Positions 60,896 through 64,000 of a DNA stretch of 64,000 nt are shown here, one piece after another. Source of the DNA: Pempheris klunzingeri (lineage: Eukaryota > Chordata > Actinopteri > Acropomatiformes > Pempheridae). The notes under the pieces were generated by a model. It worked only from the letters and a program-made list of their open reading frames with translations, was not told the DNA's origin and did no database searches. Within the stretch, counting starts at the first letter, position 1. Every line of letters begins with the position of its first letter. Location: assembly GCF_042242105.1 (NCBI RefSeq), contig NC_092030.1, positions 8,876,501 to 8,940,500 on the forward strand. The letters are read 5' to 3'. Position numbers and translations under genes: made by a program.

Positions 60896-63450
60896 TCATG
60901 ACCAGATGTTAATCACTCCATCACTCCCTGCTGACATCACAGTCTCCCCCTTGTGGTCGAACGTCACACTCTGCACGCCACTGATGTGTCCCGACAGGCT
61001 GCTCACCGTGCAGGAGTTCACCTCCACCACTCTGAGCACACCGTCACTGCTGGCGACGGCCAGGTTCTTCCCTGATGGGCTAAATGCCACCTGGTTCGCA
61101 GCTAGCGGGCCAGTATCTACCATGGCCATCGCCAACTTAGGCTTCCTGATGTCCCACAGGTTGATGATGCCGCGGGAGTCACATGAAGCCACGACGTTGC
61201 CCGCCAGGCTGAAGGCGGTGTGATTGCAAGGGTGCTGGTGCCCAAGGAAGGTAGCGGTACAGACACCCAATCTAGCATCCCACATGGCGAGGGTTTTGTC
61301 AGCAGAGCAGGTGATGAGGAGGTTGGAGAAGGGCAGGAAGCAGACACTGTTGACAGAAGCAGTGTGGCGACGCAGCGTGAGGCAGCAGCGCCGGCTGTTC
61401 AGATCCCAGAGCTTGGCACTTCTGTCATCAGAGCAGGAAGCCAGAAAGTGGCCACATGAATGGAAGGAGCAGCCCCAGGTGGGTTGGCTGTGGCCGGACA
61501 GCATCAGCACACAGCAGCCATGAGAGAAATCCCAGAGCCGCACCTGCAGGAAGAAAGGCCCAAGAGAGTGAACCTCAGGACCAGAAGATCAGGAGAACAG
61601 AGAGGAACAGGACACCTCACCGAGACGCTGCATGTTTTCCTACAAGCTGTCAGGCACCTGTACGCTGTAGCAGCAGTGGGCATGAACTTACTGTGGTGTC
61701 TCCACTTGTTGTGGCCAGTTTTGCTCCGTCAGGGTGAAAACTGCAGCCAGACAACCAATCAGAGTGACCCTCACCTGTCAGCAGCAGCTGGCCAACCTGA
61801 CAACACACATTGAATGACATCACATTTCAGTAGATCAGCCAACAAACTTATTTTATTGACTTGCTTTTTATTCTTTTTCATTTTCTAACATCATTTTTGT
61901 CTGTTCTCATTATTGAACTTCACAGCATCCTTTTCCTTTGTCTCTCCATGTAGTATGTTGTGCTGCTTTATCTCAGATCATCTCATTTACCCGTGATGAG
62001 TAACCTATAACAGTATCTGTGTCTGCATGTGGTTTTCCACATTTTGTCTCATTATTATCATCTGAAACTTTTGGCACAGTCGCCTCACAGCAAGAAGGTT
62101 GCTACAGTATGTGCCGGTCCTGTGATTGGCTGGCGAGCAGTCCAGGACGTACCTCACCTCTCACCCAAAGTCAGCTCCAAGGCCTGTGGAGCTTTTCCAG
62201 TCTTTGAATTCAGCCACTTAGGTCACTGGCTGAGGGAGTCATCAGTGGTGCCATACTTTTATGAAGCTACTCTGTGGAGTCTTTACATGTCAAGTTCCCT
62301 CAAGGTCCCAAATACCAGTACGCTACACGTCGTTTTTTCCTTGGATCCGCCTGAATAGTGAGCATTTTGTTGCTTTTTTCTGCGACTTAGATCTTCCAGA
62401 GTCTCAGACTCCTGCTTTGGATGGCAGCCCCAGTAAACCTACCCATCACCTTTATGGATATCCTATCATAAAATATTGCATTGTCACCTTGTTGTGGCAT
62501 TAACAGATATATTACACCCTGTCCGTCTCCTCTCTCATGTCACGTCTTCTGATATCTCATCTCATAGGCTGGACCACATGAAGGCCTTCTCCTACCTTTT
62601 CTCCATCAGCTGGCAGCGCCCACAGCCTCCATCTGTGGTCGTCACTGGCGGAGGCGAGGATCCGTCTTTGTGGATGGAGGTCGATGCAGCTGATGGGAAG
62701 CTTGTGGGCTCTGATGGAGCAGGACAGGGTGAAGGAGCTGGGGCTTTTCCATTTTTCAGAATTCACCTGAGTCCGGTCAGGGGTGCCAAGCCTGCTGCAG
62801 ACGGGAAACTCTGCGTCCTCTGGATGACTGCTTATGGAGCCTTTTTCACATTTGTCAGCGCTTCCGCTCCTTTTCTTCTCTTTCTTTATGTGGGTTTTTT
62901 CCTGATTCAGTTTTGCATCTGTGGTGTGTTGAACTTTGACCCTACTTAAACTGAGGAGCATATTCTGCCTCAGAGCAGCCTGATATTTGTCCTGGAGCTG
63001 CGTCAGCGTTGGCTCATAGGACTTCAGGTGCTTCTTCAGCTGTCTGAGGTCCTCAATCAGCCTGTTTTTGTCCTCTGCGACTCGTCGGTACTGTAGCCGG
63101 TGGAGATCCCTCTCCCTCTGCGTCCTCACCAGGCTCTCCGCAGCCACCAGCACCTCCTGTCTGAGCGCGTGCGTCTCTCTGCGGACCGTCTCCAGCTCGC
63201 TCTGGAGGAGATACCCATGTGTGAGTGCGTCGGGGATGAAGGAGACGTCCTTCGCTGCTGTCGCCAAGAGTTTGTGAGCCGAGCCGTACCATTCTGCCTC
63301 AAAGCTGCTCAGAGTCCGCTTCAGGCCGGCTCTGCTCAGGAAGTTCCTCAGGAAGTCGTCCACGGCCTCCGGGATTTGGGGGCTGATCTGGTGCTTGGAT
63401 GGAGCAGGGCTTCTCTCAGGGGCAGCTCTTTCTTTCCTCCTTTCAGACAT
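60896..63450 (-). CDS. spag16: Sperm-associated antigen 16 (PF20 orthologue), WD-repeat axoneme protein, three exons
   Basis: A component of the central apparatus of motile cilia and sperm tails (PF20 in Chlamydomonas). Coding exons (minus): 63450-62596, 61796-61692 and 61543-60896, both introns phase 0, giving 534 residues plus stop (human about 631). Residues about 25-60 (AVDDFLRNFLSRAGLKRTL and SFEAEWYG) are the LisH-like N-terminal block, followed by a long charged coiled-coil region to about residue 200. Seven WD repeats follow, ending LWALP, VRLWDF, AKLWDL, LAMWDA, INLWDI, LRVVEV and INIWS; repeat 6 has lost the WD pair. Blocks such as FLPFSNLLITCSADKTLAMWD match the remembered SPAG16 C-terminus. 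The gene converges on las2. The human gene has about 16 exons, so this copy is very intron-poor, yet the frame is intact. Confidence 0.93.
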
Positions 63451-63485
63451 TTTCTCTCCTCTGTCTCTGGGCTTCTTGTTTACCT

Positions 63486-63524
63486 GTTGCCATGGTAACT
63501 GACCTCCACTGTTACCTTAGCAAC
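63486..63524 (-). promoter_or_regulatory. Paired RFX X-boxes upstream of spag16
   Basis: GTTGCCATGGTAAC (63486-63499) and GTTACCTTAGCAAC (63511-63524) both fit the X-box consensus GTNRCC-N(0-3)-RGYAAC bound by RFX factors. They begin 36 bases upstream of the spag16 start codon and 25 bases apart. RFX2/RFX3 with FOXJ1 drive motile-cilium genes, so the sites suit the gene. Confidence 0.7.
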
Positions 63525-63764
63525 TCTGTGACATCTCTGCTCGTCTGATGTGATCTGATCTGACGTGTGTTTTAATATAAGTATATATAAAAGCGAGAAT
63601 GTGTTGAACCAAAAATGATGGTTTTATTGCTTATAATTGTAGATATTAATCACCTGTAGGTTCACAGCGCCAAAACAAATGAGTTTAAACGGACATCGCG
63701 TGAAGTTCAGGTTGGATCAGTTTTATATAGGATCTCTATTTTCTATATTTTATTGTTATTTGAT

Positions 63765-63862
63765 ATTCATCTTGGCTTAAAACGGGACCTGAGAACGTCA
63801 TTTCGTACCTCCCCATGTGTAAACGTGTGTCGGTATGACAAATAAAGTTCCTTGAATCCTCG
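63765..63862 (+). mobile_element. LINE 3' tail fragment
   Basis: GGGACCTGAGAACGTCATTT followed by CGTAC, GTCGGTATGACAAATAAAG and TTCCTTGAATCC resembles the ATTTCG..ACAATAAAG terminus of the second LINE family at 11.5 kb. Only about 100 bases remain. The rest of 63525-64000 shows nothing I recognise. Confidence 0.5.
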
Positions 63863-64000
63863 ACAGTGAGCAGTCACAGGATGAACACACACCGCCTCTA
63901 GCAGGACGTGTTGGCCACCAGGGGGAGCTCACACGGTCACATGAGCTCGTCACATGACTGTCGGGGGCGAACACAACAGGAAGAGACTTGTCTCTTTGTT

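Noticed and set aside
1-64000. CRISPR arrays, bacterial operons, integrated complete virus
   Set aside because: Repeats are microsatellites, minisatellites or transposon remnants. Genes are spliced vertebrate genes. No array of equal repeats with unique spacers exists.

Overview
The window is teleost fish genomic DNA, most likely from a percomorph. The evidence is four genes split by GT-AG introns, a fish-type c-type lysozyme, dense CA/GT microsatellites, and remnants of fish transposon families (L2/CR1-like LINEs, Gypsy-like LTR elements, piggyBac, Tc1, a tRNA-derived SINE). No bacterial operons, CRISPR arrays or complete viral genomes are visible. Exon coordinates were read by eye from splice signals, reading phase and remembered family sequences. 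No alignment or expression data were available.

Layout. 1-16 kb is gene-poor and packed with repeats: a Tc1 remnant, a piggyBac element, a LINE carrying a SINE, a Gypsy internal remnant, a second LINE and a solo LTR. 16.2-18.2 kb holds a complete four-exon c-type lysozyme gene (+). 18.6-31.8 kb is intergenic, with an inverted LINE tail, a second solo LTR and several degenerate tandem arrays. 31.8-49.2 kb is a six-exon mbd2 gene (-), whose introns carry many microsatellites and a long purine-rich tract. 49.2-52.3 kb is the space between mbd2 and its divergent neighbour. 52.9-58.2 kb holds the coding exons of las2 (C18orf54 orthologue, +). 60.9-63.45 kb holds spag16 (-), convergent with las2. 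63.45-64 kb is the spag16 upstream region.

How the genes relate. mbd2 and las2 lie close together in human 18q21.2 as well, so this is conserved synteny. The human neighbours POLI and STARD6 are not seen between them here. mbd2 encodes the methyl-CpG reader of NuRD, spag16 a ciliary central-apparatus protein, lyz a secreted antibacterial enzyme, and las2 a poorly understood protein. They are not a functional cluster.

No new gene system could be supported. The most unusual signals are at splice sites and promoters: paired RFX X-boxes upstream of spag16, a 40-bp tandem array that duplicates a las2 exon-intron junction, a perfect 14-bp inverted repeat beside the mbd2 exon 1 donor, an mbd2 3' splice site built from a TG microsatellite, and a 34-bp perfect palindrome in a short las2 intron.
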